Origin: Caulobacter sp. RHG1
GTDB lineage: Bacteria > Pseudomonadota > Alphaproteobacteria > Caulobacterales > Caulobacteraceae
Direction of reading: 5' to 3'
Assembly (NCBI RefSeq): GCF_013181195.1
Contig: NZ_SMZP01000005.1
Location: forward strand, 248,001 to 312,000
DNA: 64,000 bases
In this document: positions 17,597 to 26,509 of the stretch, piece after piece
Position numbering within the stretch: the first letter of the stretch is position 1
Layout: every line of letters starts with the position of its first letter
Notes under the pieces: generated by a model
The model's input: the letters and a program-made list of their open reading frames with translations, nothing else
What the model was told of the DNA's origin: nothing
Database searches by the model: none
Translations under genes and position numbers: made by a program

Positions 17597-17675
17597 TCGT
17601 CAGAAGCCGGGCGCGTCGCCTTCCTTCCCGCCCCCGCCGGCTGCGACGACCGCCTCTATGCGCCGGCAGCGGCGC

Positions 17676-17688
17676 GCATAGTTCAGTC
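17676..17688. promoter_or_regulatory. Island palindrome half-site GCATAGTTCAGTC
   Basis: The left arm GCAT is intact and the spacing is right, but the right arm is degraded (AGTC for ATGC). The first nine bases equal the perfect site at 30750. Another half-site (ATGC at 17658-17661) lies 27 bases upstream. It is part of the array before the first S10 gene. Confidence 0.35.
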
Positions 17689-17748
17689 GTCCAGATTGGC
17701 GAGCGCCGATACGGCGCGGTCGCAGCGGCGATTTGGCGCCTGCAGTTC

Positions 17749-17761
17749 GCATAGATTATTC
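17749..17761. promoter_or_regulatory. GCAT-N5-ATGC operator before S10 peptidase gene 1
   Basis: GCATAGATTATTC matches seven of eight arm positions of the island palindrome, centred 81 bases upstream of the S10 start at 17836. The first eight bases match the perfect site at 39267-39279. Proposed Lrp/AsnC-type site. Confidence 0.55.
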
Positions 17762-17835
17762 CCGCCGCCTCGTTGAGGCTTGGGGTACGTCGCCGACACC
17801 GCACGGCGGCGCTCTCGCCCAGCGGAATTTCATCG

Positions 17836-19443
17836 ATGACCCTATCTCCTCGCGCTCCGCTTCAGCCCTGTCTGCGGGGTCTCGCTGCGAGCCTGCTCGC
17901 CGCCGGCGTCCTGGCGTCCGGGTCGGCCTTGGCCCAGTCGGCCACGACGCCCGCGCCTGCGCCATCCTCGCCCTTCCCGATGTCGCGCCCGACCACGCCT
18001 GGTCCGGTCGAGGTTCCGGAGGTCAGGCGGTTCGTGACCAGGCACGCTCTGAAGATCAACGGCGCGAGCCTGGCCTATACGGCGGTCGCCGGTGAGACCC
18101 ATCTCTTCAACCGCGCCGGCGATCCGATCGGCTCGATCTTCTCGTTTTCATACCTGGCCGACACCAAGGACCCGCATCGGCCGGTGATGTTCGTGTTCAA
18201 CGGCGGCCCCGGCTCGTCGTCGATCTGGCTGCACATGGGCGTGGTGGGACCGCGGCGCACCCAGCTGGACCGCGAGGTCAATCCCTCGAACACTCCGCCA
18301 TTCGGGCTGATCGACAATCCGCTGACCCTGCTGGACGTGGCCGACCTGGTGTTCATCGATCCGGTCGGGACGGGCTGGTCGCGGGTGATCGGCAAGGGCG
18401 TGAACGCCGACTTCTGGGGCGTCGACGAGGACGCCGACAGCGTCGCCCAGTTCATCGAGGCCTGGCTGACCGAGCACAAGCGCTGGAACGCGCCCAAATA
18501 CGTCATGGGCGAGAGCTACGGCTCGACCCGGGCGGCGCTGCTGCCGCGCGCTCTGCTGGGCGGTCCGATGTATGTGGGCCTGATGCGCGGCATCACCCTG
18601 GACGGCATCGTCCTGCTGGGCACGACGCTGAACGGCTCGGCGCCGCCGGCTACCCCCGAGGCCCAGGCCCTGCGCCAGGCCCTGCAGCTGCCCGCACTGG
18701 CCGACACAGCCTGGTATCACCAGCGCATCGACCGGCGCGGCCGGGCGCTGGAGGCCTATCACCAGGAGGCCCTGGCCTATGCCAAGGGCCCCTATCTCCA
18801 GGCCCTCACCAAAGAGGCCGCCGGAACCCTGCCGCCCGACGAGCGGACGGCCGTCGTCACGCAGCTGGCGGCCTTCACCGGCCTGGCCCCGACAGCCTTC
18901 GCCAAGAGCCTGCAGCTCCGGGAAGCGGGCTTTGATCGTCAGTTGCTCGCCGACCAAGGCCTGCAGGTTGGCGCCTATGACAGCCGCTACACCCTGCCCG
19001 TGGCCAATTCGGGCGGCGACCCGGTCGCTGACGACCCGGCCATGACCCTGTACACACCGGGCTTCCGGGCGACCTTCGAGCAGATGGCGGCCGAGGATCT
19101 GAAGATCCGCATGGACCGTCCCTATGGCGCCATCGTCTGGAAGGACCTGCTGGCCAGCTGGAACTTCAAGCGCAACGCGCCGCCTGAGCAGAGCTTCGCC
19201 GTCGACCTGGCCACCGCCATGCGTCGCACGCCCCGCCTGCGGGTGCTGGTCGCCTCGGGCTACTATGACCTGGCCACCCATTCGGCCGCCGCCGAGGCTG
19301 CGGTCGAGGCGGCCAACATGCCGGCTGATCGGCTGCAGCTGCGCCGCTATCCATCGGGCCACATGCTGTATGTCGGCGAGACGGCGGCGGCCTTCGCCAA
19401 TGACGTCCGGGCTTTTGTTCGCGCCGGCGCGGCGCCGCGTTAG
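17836..19443 (+). CDS. Exported S10 serine carboxypeptidase, copy 1
   Basis: 535 residues from ATG 17836; this start gives a signal peptide ending near GSALAQ, whereas upstream starts do not. The alpha/beta-hydrolase fold of family S10 is clear: VFNGGPGSSSIWLHMG (oxyanion hole), FIDPVGTGWSR, VMGESYGSTRAA with nucleophile Ser227, SGYYDLATHSA with the Asp, and YPSGHMLYVG with the His. S10 enzymes remove C-terminal residues from peptides; bacterial ones of this type are periplasmic. It is the first of three paralogues in the island and probably forms an operon with the Lrp-like gene nine bases downstream. Confidence 0.92.
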   Translation: MTLSPRAPLQPCLRGLAASLLAAGVLASGSALAQSATTPAPAPSSPFPMSRPTTPGPVEVPEVRRFVTRHALKINGASLAYTAVAGETHLFNRAGDPIGSIFSFSYLADTKDPHRPVMFVFNGGPGSSSIWLHMGVVGPRRTQLDREVNPSNTPPFGLIDNPLTLLDVADLVFIDPVGTGWSRVIGKGVNADFWGVDEDADSVAQFIEAWLTEHKRWNAPKYVMGESYGSTRAALLPRALLGGPMYVGLMRGITLDGIVLLGTTLNGSAPPATPEAQALRQALQLPALADTAWYHQRIDRRGRALEAYHQEALAYAKGPYLQALTKEAAGTLPPDERTAVVTQLAAFTGLAPTAFAKSLQLREAGFDRQLLADQGLQVGAYDSRYTLPVANSGGDPVADDPAMTLYTPGFRATFEQMAAEDLKIRMDRPYGAIVWKDLLASWNFKRNAPPEQSFAVDLATAMRRTPRLRVLVASGYYDLATHSAAAEAAVEAANMPADRLQLRRYPSGHMLYVGETAAAFANDVRAFVRAGAAPR

Positions 19444-19452
19444 GACGTCGCC

Positions 19453-19965
19453 ATGCGCCGGGTCGTCCCCTCTTCCCTGTCAACGCCGGCCGGCCTGGCG
19501 GCCGTTCTCGACGCTGCCATCGCCTGCCGGGGCGACATGGACGCCATGCGCGCCCGCCTGAGGATCGGCGCGGCGACCTTCCAGCAGCACCTGTCGCGGC
19601 TGCGCACGCGCAAGTTCGCGGAGGTCGTCACCGCGATCGCCCCCAGCCTGACCGGCCCGGTCGAAGCGCGCGCCCTGATCAGGCTCACTCTCACCGAGCC
19701 CGAGACGATCACGGCCTTCGAGGCCTCGATCCTCGCCGATCCGGCGATCCTGAAGGCCGACCGCCTGTCGGGCGACTACGACTATCGGCTCTGGGTGGCG
19801 CACGAGGATTTTCACGCCGCCCAGCACTGGGTTCGCGCCTGGCGCGCCCGGCCCGAGGTCCTGGCCTGCCGCTACGAGGAGCTCGAGCGCCAGTTCGGCC
19901 ACGAGGCGCAAGGGGTCATCCTGCATTCCAAAATCAGAAGGCGCTCCAAGTCGAAGCGCCCCTGA
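19453..19965 (+). CDS. Divergent Lrp/AsnC-like protein A
   Basis: 170 residues from ATG 19453, nine bases after S10 copy 1. Residues ~20-55 (GDMDAMRARLRIGAATFQQH then LSRLRTRKF) can be read as a helix-turn-helix. Residues ~75-135 look like the ligand-binding RAM half of Lrp proteins (ITAFEASILADPAILKADRL, GDYDYRLWVAHEDF, RARPEVLACRYEELE). The end, RQFGHEAQGVILH, is shared with the gene at 35377-35907 and is not a usual Lrp element. The standard Lrp N-terminus (LDxxDxxIL) is missing. It may be a local regulator or an amino-acid sensor that forms mixed oligomers with the canonical Lrp at 32034. I infer function from fold resemblance only. Confidence 0.6.
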   Translation: MRRVVPSSLSTPAGLAAVLDAAIACRGDMDAMRARLRIGAATFQQHLSRLRTRKFAEVVTAIAPSLTGPVEARALIRLTLTEPETITAFEASILADPAILKADRLSGDYDYRLWVAHEDFHAAQHWVRAWRARPEVLACRYEELERQFGHEAQGVILHSKIRRRSKSKRP

Positions 19966-19973
19966 TAAAATGA

Positions 19974-20003
19974 AAAGGGCGGAGCCTCGCAGCTCCGCCC
20001 TTT
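19974..20003. terminator. Bidirectional Rho-independent-like terminator
   Basis: A perfect 12-bp stem (19974-19985 with 19992-20003; arm AAAGGGCGGAGC) with a six-base loop. It sits between the convergent Lrp-like gene and the amidohydrolase gene. A/T runs on both outer flanks allow it to serve both strands. Confidence 0.85.
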
Positions 20004-20024
20004 CGCGTTTCGGATCTCGGCGAC

Positions 20025-22124
20025 CTAGTGGTCGTGGTCCAGGTCCAAGTCTTCACCGAAGCCGGGGTCGCCACCGTCCGCCTGCGGATCCGCGGGCGCA
20101 GCCGCCTTCAACGACGGCGGGGTGGTGAACGGCTTGACGCCCAGGGCTGCGTGGATCTCCGAGGGGAAGTAGACGACCCCGCCCCGCATCACCATACGCG
20201 GCTGGCGGATGGCGGAGATGTCCTGGGTCGGATCGCCGGGGACCAGCACCAGATCGGCCAGCTTGCCCCGCTCGATGACGCCCAGGCGGTCGGTGCGCTT
20301 GAGGAACTCCTCGCTGCCCAGGGTGCCGGCGCGCAGGGCCTGGGCCGGGGTCATGCCGGCCTGGACGTAGAGCTCCAGCTCGCGCAGCGCCGAGAAGCCC
20401 GTGCCCTCGTCGGTGCCCGGCAGCAGGGTCACGCCTGCCTTGTGAAGCATGCCGATCGTCTCGAGGGTCTTGGCGAAGCCCTTCTGATAGGCCTGATCGT
20501 CGGCCGGGCTCTTGATCTGCACGAACGAGCGCTTGCGATAGCGCTGGAAGCCGATCGGCATGTGCGAAAGGAAGTCGCGCTGCCCCACCTGCACCTCGCC
20601 CGCGCGGCTCAGCATCAGTTGTTCCAGGAGGCCGACGGTGGTGTCCAACGCCACCTTGTGGCTCTGCATCAGCCGCACGGTCTTCTGGACGCGTTCGGAC
20701 TTGAGGTCGAGGTCGGCGCCGCGCGCCATCGCCGTCAGGCGCAGCGGCGTGCGGGTGTCTTCCTTCGGATCCAGGATCCAGCCCAGCATCAGTTGGTTGA
20801 TGTGGGCGATGGCGTCGTAGCCGTCCTCGATCACTCGGTCGGGCGTGTCGAAGGCCGGCACGTGGCCCGACACCCCCAGGCCCAGGCGATGAGCCTCGGC
20901 GGCCATCGGCTTGACCCAGTCGGGGTTCATCGAGTTGTAGATCTTGATCTCGGCATAGCCGCGATCGGCGTACCAGCGAACGTCCTTGAGCGCTTCGTCC
21001 AGGGTCTCGGGGATGAAGCCGTTGCGAGCCGAATAAGGGCTGCGGCCCTCCAGGAAGCCGGCGGGGACCACGCGCGGCCCGGCGATCTCGCCGCTGTCCA
21101 GGCGCGGCAGCAGGTCCAGCAGGAAGCTGTTGTTATTGCCCATGTCGCGGGCGCTGGTGACCCCGGCGGCCAGATAGTAGAGGCCCGACTCCAGGCTCAT
21201 GTGGGCGTGCATGTCGTGAAGGCCCGGATAGACCGTCCCCCCCTCGCCCTCGATGACCGTCTGGTCGGCCGGCGGCGGTCCCCCATCGCCGGGCAGCACC
21301 TGGGTGACGACGTCGCGCATGACGACCACGGTCGACAGCGGTGACAACGCGCCCGTGCGCGGGTCGAAGACGCGGACATTGCGGATCCGCACCGGCGTGT
21401 CGAACCGATGGGCCAGCGCCTTGCCGAGGTCGCGCACGCGCTGGCCTTCAAGCTCCGAGCCCAGCTTGCGCAACTGGCCAGCGGCGGCCTCGTAGCCCGC
21501 GCGGATGGCGATGCCGCCGTCGCCGAAGCTGGCGAAGTACCCGCCCTTGCGGTCCAACATCACGTAGCTGGGGCGCAGCTGCACGCCGGTGACCCGCATG
21601 ATCTTCACCGGCACGGCGGCCTTGCCCTCGCCGATGGTCATCTCGCGCACGGGCGTGACGCTGATCTCGCCGCCCGGCAGTACGGCGACCCGACCGCCGG
21701 GCTTGGCCATCGCCACGCGGGCGTAGACGTAGTTGGCCCAGGGGTTCTCGTCGTTGACCACGTACAGCGGCGGCGTGGCGCTGGAGATCTCGCCGGCGTC
21801 GGCCTGGCTCTTCCAGCGCGCCTTGCCGTCGGCGAAGACGTAGCTTTCCTCGACCGCGCCGCCCATCAGCGACGTGCCCTTGATCGACCACGAGACCGGC
21901 ACGCCGCCGGGTCCGTTGACGATCTCGACGTGATGCTTGGGGCCGCGGCCGTTGTTGTCGACGCGGTAGTCGAGCGCGGTCTTGCCGTTCTCGGTCACCG
22001 CCTCGATCGAGCCGACGATCTCGCCGTTCGAGACGATCGACAGGCGTTCGGTGGCGGCGGCCCACAGCGCCGTGGGGCTGGCGGCGAGCAGGAGGGCGCT
22101 GAGCCCCAGGATGCTGGACTTCAT
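20025..22124 (-). CDS. Exported metal-dependent amidohydrolase (imidazolonepropionase/prolidase-like)
   Basis: 699 residues from ATG 22124, with a signal peptide ending near LWAAA. About residues 25-235 form an N-terminal region, mostly beta, that I do not recognise. The amidohydrolase domain follows: PGLHDMHAHM (His306, His308), AEIKIYN (bridging Lys), SGHVPAFDT and AIAHINQ (metal His), LLPGTDEGTG (metal Asp). The order matches the amidohydrolase superfamily branch with Xaa-Pro dipeptidases and imidazolonepropionase-like enzymes. The C-terminus is rich in Asp and His (GEDLDLDHDH), possibly metal-binding. It is the last gene of an S10-OCD-amidohydrolase operon, so an amide or dipeptide released by the peptidase is the likely substrate; this is inference. 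Confidence 0.85.
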   Translation of the reverse strand: MKSSILGLSALLLAASPTALWAAATERLSIVSNGEIVGSIEAVTENGKTALDYRVDNNGRGPKHHVEIVNGPGGVPVSWSIKGTSLMGGAVEESYVFADGKARWKSQADAGEISSATPPLYVVNDENPWANYVYARVAMAKPGGRVAVLPGGEISVTPVREMTIGEGKAAVPVKIMRVTGVQLRPSYVMLDRKGGYFASFGDGGIAIRAGYEAAAGQLRKLGSELEGQRVRDLGKALAHRFDTPVRIRNVRVFDPRTGALSPLSTVVVMRDVVTQVLPGDGGPPPADQTVIEGEGGTVYPGLHDMHAHMSLESGLYYLAAGVTSARDMGNNNSFLLDLLPRLDSGEIAGPRVVPAGFLEGRSPYSARNGFIPETLDEALKDVRWYADRGYAEIKIYNSMNPDWVKPMAAEAHRLGLGVSGHVPAFDTPDRVIEDGYDAIAHINQLMLGWILDPKEDTRTPLRLTAMARGADLDLKSERVQKTVRLMQSHKVALDTTVGLLEQLMLSRAGEVQVGQRDFLSHMPIGFQRYRKRSFVQIKSPADDQAYQKGFAKTLETIGMLHKAGVTLLPGTDEGTGFSALRELELYVQAGMTPAQALRAGTLGSEEFLKRTDRLGVIERGKLADLVLVPGDPTQDISAIRQPRMVMRGGVVYFPSEIHAALGVKPFTTPPSLKAAAPADPQADGGDPGFGEDLDLDHDH

Positions 22125-22133
22125 CTCTGACCT

Positions 22134-23087
22134 CTAGGCGGGCGAGCGTTGGAGGAGATAGGCGGCGGCCGCCAGGTCCTGGGCGACATGGCCCAGGGAC
22201 TTGTAGATCGTGATCTGGTCAGGGCTCTGGCGACCGTCCAGACGACCGGCGAACACCGCGCCGATCTCGCCCACGACATGGTCATCGGTGACGAGGCCCG
22301 CCTCGCGCGCCACCGCCAGTTCGGAAGCCTGGGCCAGCACCGACGGGCGGTAGTCGGCGAAGTAGCGGCCGGCCGCGACCAGGGCGCTGTCGACCTCGAC
22401 CGGCCCCAGATAGCTGGAGCCGACCAGATTGACGTGCACGCCCGACTTCAGCCACGCGCCCAGCACGATCGGTTCAGGCGCGCCGGAGACGGTGCAGATC
22501 ACATCAGCCTGGCTCGCTGCGGCGCGCGCGTCCGAAACCGGCGTGATCGGCAACGACAGGGCCGCGGCCAGCTCGGCGGCGCGAGCCCCAGTCTTGGCCG
22601 CATCGCGGCCCCATAGCAGGATCGACGAGAACGGCCGCACCAGGGTCAGCGCCCGCAGGTGAGCCTCGGCCTGAGCGCCCAGGCCGAAGACCGCCAGCAC
22701 CTCCGCGTCGGGCCGCGCCAGGGCGTCAGTGGCCGCCGCGGTGGCGCTGCCGGTGCGGATGCGGGTGACGCTCTCGGCGTCGGCGATGCAGGCGACCGCC
22801 CCGGTCTCGGCGTCGAACGCGACCACCACGCCCTGGTGACGGGCGCGGCCGCTGTGGCCGACCTCGGGAAACACGCTGACCAGCTTGGCGCCGAACACGC
22901 CAGTGGTGCTCAGCGAGCCGGGCATCAGACCGAACATGGCCTTCGGCCGCACCTGCAGGATTTGCCGCAACGGCTGGGCCGCGTCGTCGGCCGACAGCGC
23001 GGTCATGGCCGAGCGCATGGCGGCGACACAGCCCGGATAGTCGAGCAGACGCTCGACGGCCGCCCCGTCGAAGAAGGCCGGGCTCAC
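22134..23087 (-). CDS. Ornithine cyclodeaminase/mu-crystallin family protein, copy 1
   Basis: 317 residues from GTG 23087, which overlaps the S10 copy 2 stop (GTGA). Family features are GVFGAKLVSVFPE (substrate-binding Lys), IADAESVTRIRTGSATAAAT, the NAD(P)-binding AVFGLGAQAEAHLRAL, and ITIYKSLGHVAQDLAAA at the end. Members include ornithine cyclodeaminase, alanine dehydrogenase and ketimine reductases, all using NAD(P) on amino or imino acids; the exact reaction cannot be read from sequence. No signal peptide, so it is cytoplasmic, unlike its exported operon partners. Copy 2 is at 30775-31737. Confidence 0.88.
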   Translation of the reverse strand: MSPAFFDGAAVERLLDYPGCVAAMRSAMTALSADDAAQPLRQILQVRPKAMFGLMPGSLSTTGVFGAKLVSVFPEVGHSGRARHQGVVVAFDAETGAVACIADAESVTRIRTGSATAAATDALARPDAEVLAVFGLGAQAEAHLRALTLVRPFSSILLWGRDAAKTGARAAELAAALSLPITPVSDARAAASQADVICTVSGAPEPIVLGAWLKSGVHVNLVGSSYLGPVEVDSALVAAGRYFADYRPSVLAQASELAVAREAGLVTDDHVVGEIGAVFAGRLDGRQSPDQITIYKSLGHVAQDLAAAAYLLQRSPA

Positions 23088-24577
23088 GGCTTGGCGATCC
23101 AGGTCCGCAGATCGTCGGCGATGCCCTTGGCGGTGGCGTCCACGGAATAGCCCATGTGGCCGCCGTCATAGTATTTCAGCGTCACCCGGGCCGGGTCCCA
23201 GCCCGACTGGGTCGTCAGCAGCTCGGCCGCGCCCATGGTGGTCTGGGTGTCGTAGTAGCCGTTGCCGACGAAGACCCGGAACTTCGGGTTCAACTTCAGC
23301 ATCTTGCCGACGCCCTGATAGTAGGGCCAGTCGGCGAACGGGCTGGTCCCCTCGCCCCAGCCCCAGTCGTTCAGTCCTTTCAGCGGCGCAGCGCCGACAT
23401 AGGGTTCGGGCCAGGTCACCTTCAGCGCATCGCGGCGATAGGCGGCGAAGAAGTCGACGATCGCCTTCGACAGCACGTCCGAGGCGTCGACGGCGCCGCC
23501 CTTTTCCGTGAGCGGGGCGGTGTAGCGGGCGTCGGCCCGGCCCAGCACCAGCTTCTGGTCCTTCAGCAGCTCGACCCGATAGCGCTCCTTGGAGATCTTC
23601 AGATCGTTGGCCAGATACCAGGCGGCCGAAAGACCGGTATAGGCCTCAAGCTCGGCGGCGATCTTCTGACGCTCCGCCTCTCCCAACGCGGAGCCCTGGT
23701 ACAGCGCCGACAGATAGGGCCCCTTGGCCCAGGCGTTGGCGTCGGCCAGGAACGCTTGCAGCGTGCGACCATCGCGCTTGGCCTTGCCATGGTACCAGCC
23801 GATCGCCGCCAGGGTCGGCAGAGAGGCGACGTAGCTGGTGACGTTGGCCGGGCGCTGGACGTACTCGATGATGTTGACGGCCTGACCGTACAGCATGACC
23901 CCCGCCAGCGGCAGGGGCGCATCGCCCTCGGCCAGCAGGCCGGCGACCTCGGCCGCGCGGTTGGTGCCGTAGCTCTCGCCCATGACATAGATCGGCGCGC
24001 CCTCGCGGCCATTGGCCTTGATCCACTGGCGGATGAAGCCGGCCACCTGCTGGGCGTCAGCCTTGACGGAGTAGAAGGCCCGCGGGTCCACGCCCGGCAG
24101 CGCACGGCTGAAACCGGTGGAGGCCGGGTCGACGAACACGAGGTCGGCGGCGTCGAGCGGCGAATAGGTGTTGTCGATCAGCTTGAAGCTGGACGGCGGC
24201 GCGGAAATGTCGTCCGGGAACGAGATCCGCTTGGGACCCAGGCCGCCCAGATGCAGGTACATCGACGGCACGATCGGCCCGCCGTTGAACAGGAACAGCA
24301 CCGGACGCTTGGCCGGGTCTGCGCCGTCACGGGTGTAGGCGAAGCTGACCAGCCGGGCGCCGGCCTTGGGGTCCTCGGCGTTCACCAGAGTCGGGGCGAC
24401 GGTGGCGGTGTAAGCCAGCTTCTGACCGTTGAAGACGCCCACATGACGGGTGACGACGGCCGGATGGTCGACCGGCTGGAGAATGGCCTCGGCGGGCGCC
24501 GCCTGGGCCAGCGCGCTGGCGGCCGGCAGGGTCAGGATCGAGACGGCGAGAGCGCTCGCCAGCAGCCTGGATTTCAC
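23084..24577 (-). CDS. Exported S10 serine carboxypeptidase, copy 2
   Basis: 497 residues from GTG 24577, with GGGGAG eight bases upstream and a signal peptide ending near SALAQ. Catalytic elements are present: VMGESYGTNRAA with Ser202, GNGYYDTQT with the Asp, and YDGGHMGYS with the His. The oxyanion region reads FNGGPIVPSMYLHLG instead of the GGPGSSS found in copies 1 and 3, so substrate binding or catalysis may differ. It leads an operon with the ornithine cyclodeaminase-family gene (overlap) and the amidohydrolase. A GCAT-N5-ATGC site is centred 115 bases upstream. Confidence 0.9.
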   Translation of the reverse strand: MKSRLLASALAVSILTLPAASALAQAAPAEAILQPVDHPAVVTRHVGVFNGQKLAYTATVAPTLVNAEDPKAGARLVSFAYTRDGADPAKRPVLFLFNGGPIVPSMYLHLGGLGPKRISFPDDISAPPSSFKLIDNTYSPLDAADLVFVDPASTGFSRALPGVDPRAFYSVKADAQQVAGFIRQWIKANGREGAPIYVMGESYGTNRAAEVAGLLAEGDAPLPLAGVMLYGQAVNIIEYVQRPANVTSYVASLPTLAAIGWYHGKAKRDGRTLQAFLADANAWAKGPYLSALYQGSALGEAERQKIAAELEAYTGLSAAWYLANDLKISKERYRVELLKDQKLVLGRADARYTAPLTEKGGAVDASDVLSKAIVDFFAAYRRDALKVTWPEPYVGAAPLKGLNDWGWGEGTSPFADWPYYQGVGKMLKLNPKFRVFVGNGYYDTQTTMGAAELLTTQSGWDPARVTLKYYDGGHMGYSVDATAKGIADDLRTWIAKP

Positions 24578-24685
24578 GATGGTCGCTCCCCTTGTCGGCG
24601 CGCCATCACCCCGGCGCAGACCACGATCTTAAGCGTCGTTTCCGAGGCTTCGTTATGCGTTTGCGCCGTGGGCGAGCGCGAAGAT

Positions 24686-24698
24686 GAATAGACGATGC
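24686..24698. promoter_or_regulatory. GCAT-N5-ATGC operator before S10 peptidase gene 2
   Basis: GAATAGACGATGC matches seven of eight arm positions. Its reverse, GCATCGTCTATTC, equals the site at 39120-39132 in the first 11 bases. A half-site (ATGC 24655-24658) lies 40 bases nearer the gene. Confidence 0.5.
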
Positions 24699-24746
24699 GC
24701 GGGGGCGGCCCCGAGCGACTTATCCGATTTGCCCTGAACGCGTCCG

Positions 24747-24776
24747 CCCCCGCGACGCGCTTCCACGTCGCGGGGG
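24747..24776 (-). terminator. GC-rich hairpin downstream of the permease-PLP-M61 operon
   Basis: An 11-bp perfect stem (CCCCCGCGACG at 24747-24757 with 24766-24776) and an eight-base loop. It begins ten bases past the M61 stop. No U-run is present, so Rho help or a processing role is possible. Confidence 0.6.
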
Positions 24777-24785
24777 GTCCTGTTT

Positions 24786-26492
24786 CTACAGCTTGCAGCG
24801 CGCTGCATCGGCTCCCGGCGCCTTGCTCCAGGCCAGACCGTCGACCGCCTCGCCGCGGGGCAGGAAGGTCAGGGTCTGCTCGGCGCCGTCGCGCTTGATG
24901 GTCAGGGCCAGCGTCGCCGTCTCAGTCTTGCGCGCCTCGACCATGCCCTTGTCGGCGATGATCTGGTCGCCCTCGCGCAGCCCCGCTTGGGCGGCCTGCG
25001 AGCCCGGCTTCAAGTCACGGATCAGGCGGTCGGCGCTGCTCAGCGAACCGCGCGAGAAGCCCAGGTCGAAAACCCGCATCGGCTTGGGCGTCGCCACCAG
25101 GCAGCCATCGAAGCGACCGCCGGGCGTCAGCACCTGTCCCGCCGCCATCGCCTCATAGGCCGCCTTGGCCTGGTCCGCGCCGATCTCGCGGCCCACCAAT
25201 TCAAGCCAGGTGGCGGCGGCATAGGGCTGACCGGCCTTCTGGCGGCGGTACATCTCGGTGATGATGTCATCGACGCTACGCTTGCCGCCCGACTGGGCGC
25301 GGATCGCCGAGTCCGTGGCGATCAAGTACAGAAGCCCACGGCCATAGGGCACCGTCTGGGCGGTCGGATCCGACCAGAAGATCTTGCCCGCCTCCAGGTT
25401 GCTCAGGCGCAGGTAGGGGTTGGTGTAGTAGGCGGCGAACTTGTCGTTCAGGTCCTTGACGAACTGGTCCAGCGGCAGGATCCCCGCGCGATAGGACAGC
25501 AGCATCGAATAGTATTCGGCCGCGCCCTCGCTGTACCAGGCGGTGTCGCCGTGCTCGCCCTGCATCGAAGGCCAACCATGGGCCATCTCGTGCGAGACCA
25601 GGCTCTGCAGCGAGTCCAGGGTCGGCTGGTCGCTGAGCCGGTAGCCGAACATGAACGACTGCGGCAGCGCCGTGCCGCCGGTGCCAGCATAGGGGTTCTG
25701 GCGCACGAACACCCGGTAGGGCGTCATCGGGTCGCCGAAGAAGGCCGACATCGCCTCGCGCAGCGTCTTGACCCGGGCGCCCAGGACCTCGGCGGCGAAC
25801 GGCGGCGGGCTCAGCCAGTAGAGATTGACCTGCGGCTTGCCCGGCAGGCTGTGCAAGGGGCCGGCGGCGTAGAAGGCGAAGGCCAGCCGGTCGGCCGGGC
25901 CCATGAAGGTGGCGTCGCCGTCGCCGAACGACGACACGCCGCTGGCTTGGGCCGGCGCCTGCGACAGATCCCAGGCCAGCGAGAAATTGTAGACCTGATC
26001 CTTGGCCGGCGTGGCCAGGAAGGTGACGCCAGCGCCGGCGAAACCGCCCGCCTCCTCACGCAGGTCGAACAGCGGACCGTTGTTGGTTGCGGCGGTCACC
26101 TTGCGCGGCGCAGCCCGATAGCTGACGACGACGTCGCCGACGGTCGCACGGCCCACCGTCCAGCGGCGGTACTGGCCCTGCGGCGTCGGCGCCTCGAGGT
26201 CTTGAGTCAGGGCCAGCGGGCCCGATGCGTCGTGCGCCGTCAGCCCCTCGCCCAGCAGCTCTGCGCCAGGGATGCCGACCATGCGGCTGGGCAGCCGCAC
26301 CAGGGCCTGGCCGGCCGTCAGGCTGGGCGCGCTCAGCACCTCACGCACGCCCATATAGCTGTCGCCGCCGGCGCCGGCATGCGGCGTCAGGCGGACCTCG
26401 ACCTTGGGCGGCGGTCCGGACTGGGCGCTGGCTGCGCCAGCCGCCAGAGCCAACAGGACGGCCGCGCAGGCGGCCTTTCCGACACGGTGCAT
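24786..26492 (-). CDS. Exported M61-family (glycyl aminopeptidase-like) metallopeptidase with PDZ, copy 1
   Basis: 568 residues from ATG 26492, with GGAGGGGG as ribosome site and a signal peptide ending near ASAQ. The N-terminal half is a beta-rich domain; the gluzincin domain has SHEMAHGWP (zinc ligands His301 and His305, catalytic Glu302) and WYSEGAAEYY with the third ligand Glu about 20 residues later. A PDZ-like domain follows (~475-545), with DLKPGSQAAQAGLREGDQII. M61 enzymes release N-terminal residues, notably Gly or Ala, from peptides. It is last in an operon with the APC permease and a class V PLP enzyme. Copy 2 is at 29133-30656. Confidence 0.9.
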   Translation of the reverse strand: MHRVGKAACAAVLLALAAGAASAQSGPPPKVEVRLTPHAGAGGDSYMGVREVLSAPSLTAGQALVRLPSRMVGIPGAELLGEGLTAHDASGPLALTQDLEAPTPQGQYRRWTVGRATVGDVVVSYRAAPRKVTAATNNGPLFDLREEAGGFAGAGVTFLATPAKDQVYNFSLAWDLSQAPAQASGVSSFGDGDATFMGPADRLAFAFYAAGPLHSLPGKPQVNLYWLSPPPFAAEVLGARVKTLREAMSAFFGDPMTPYRVFVRQNPYAGTGGTALPQSFMFGYRLSDQPTLDSLQSLVSHEMAHGWPSMQGEHGDTAWYSEGAAEYYSMLLSYRAGILPLDQFVKDLNDKFAAYYTNPYLRLSNLEAGKIFWSDPTAQTVPYGRGLLYLIATDSAIRAQSGGKRSVDDIITEMYRRQKAGQPYAAATWLELVGREIGADQAKAAYEAMAAGQVLTPGGRFDGCLVATPKPMRVFDLGFSRGSLSSADRLIRDLKPGSQAAQAGLREGDQIIADKGMVEARKTETATLALTIKRDGAEQTLTFLPRGEAVDGLAWSKAPGADAARCKL

Positions 26493-26509
26493 GGAACCCC
26501 CTCCGATGA

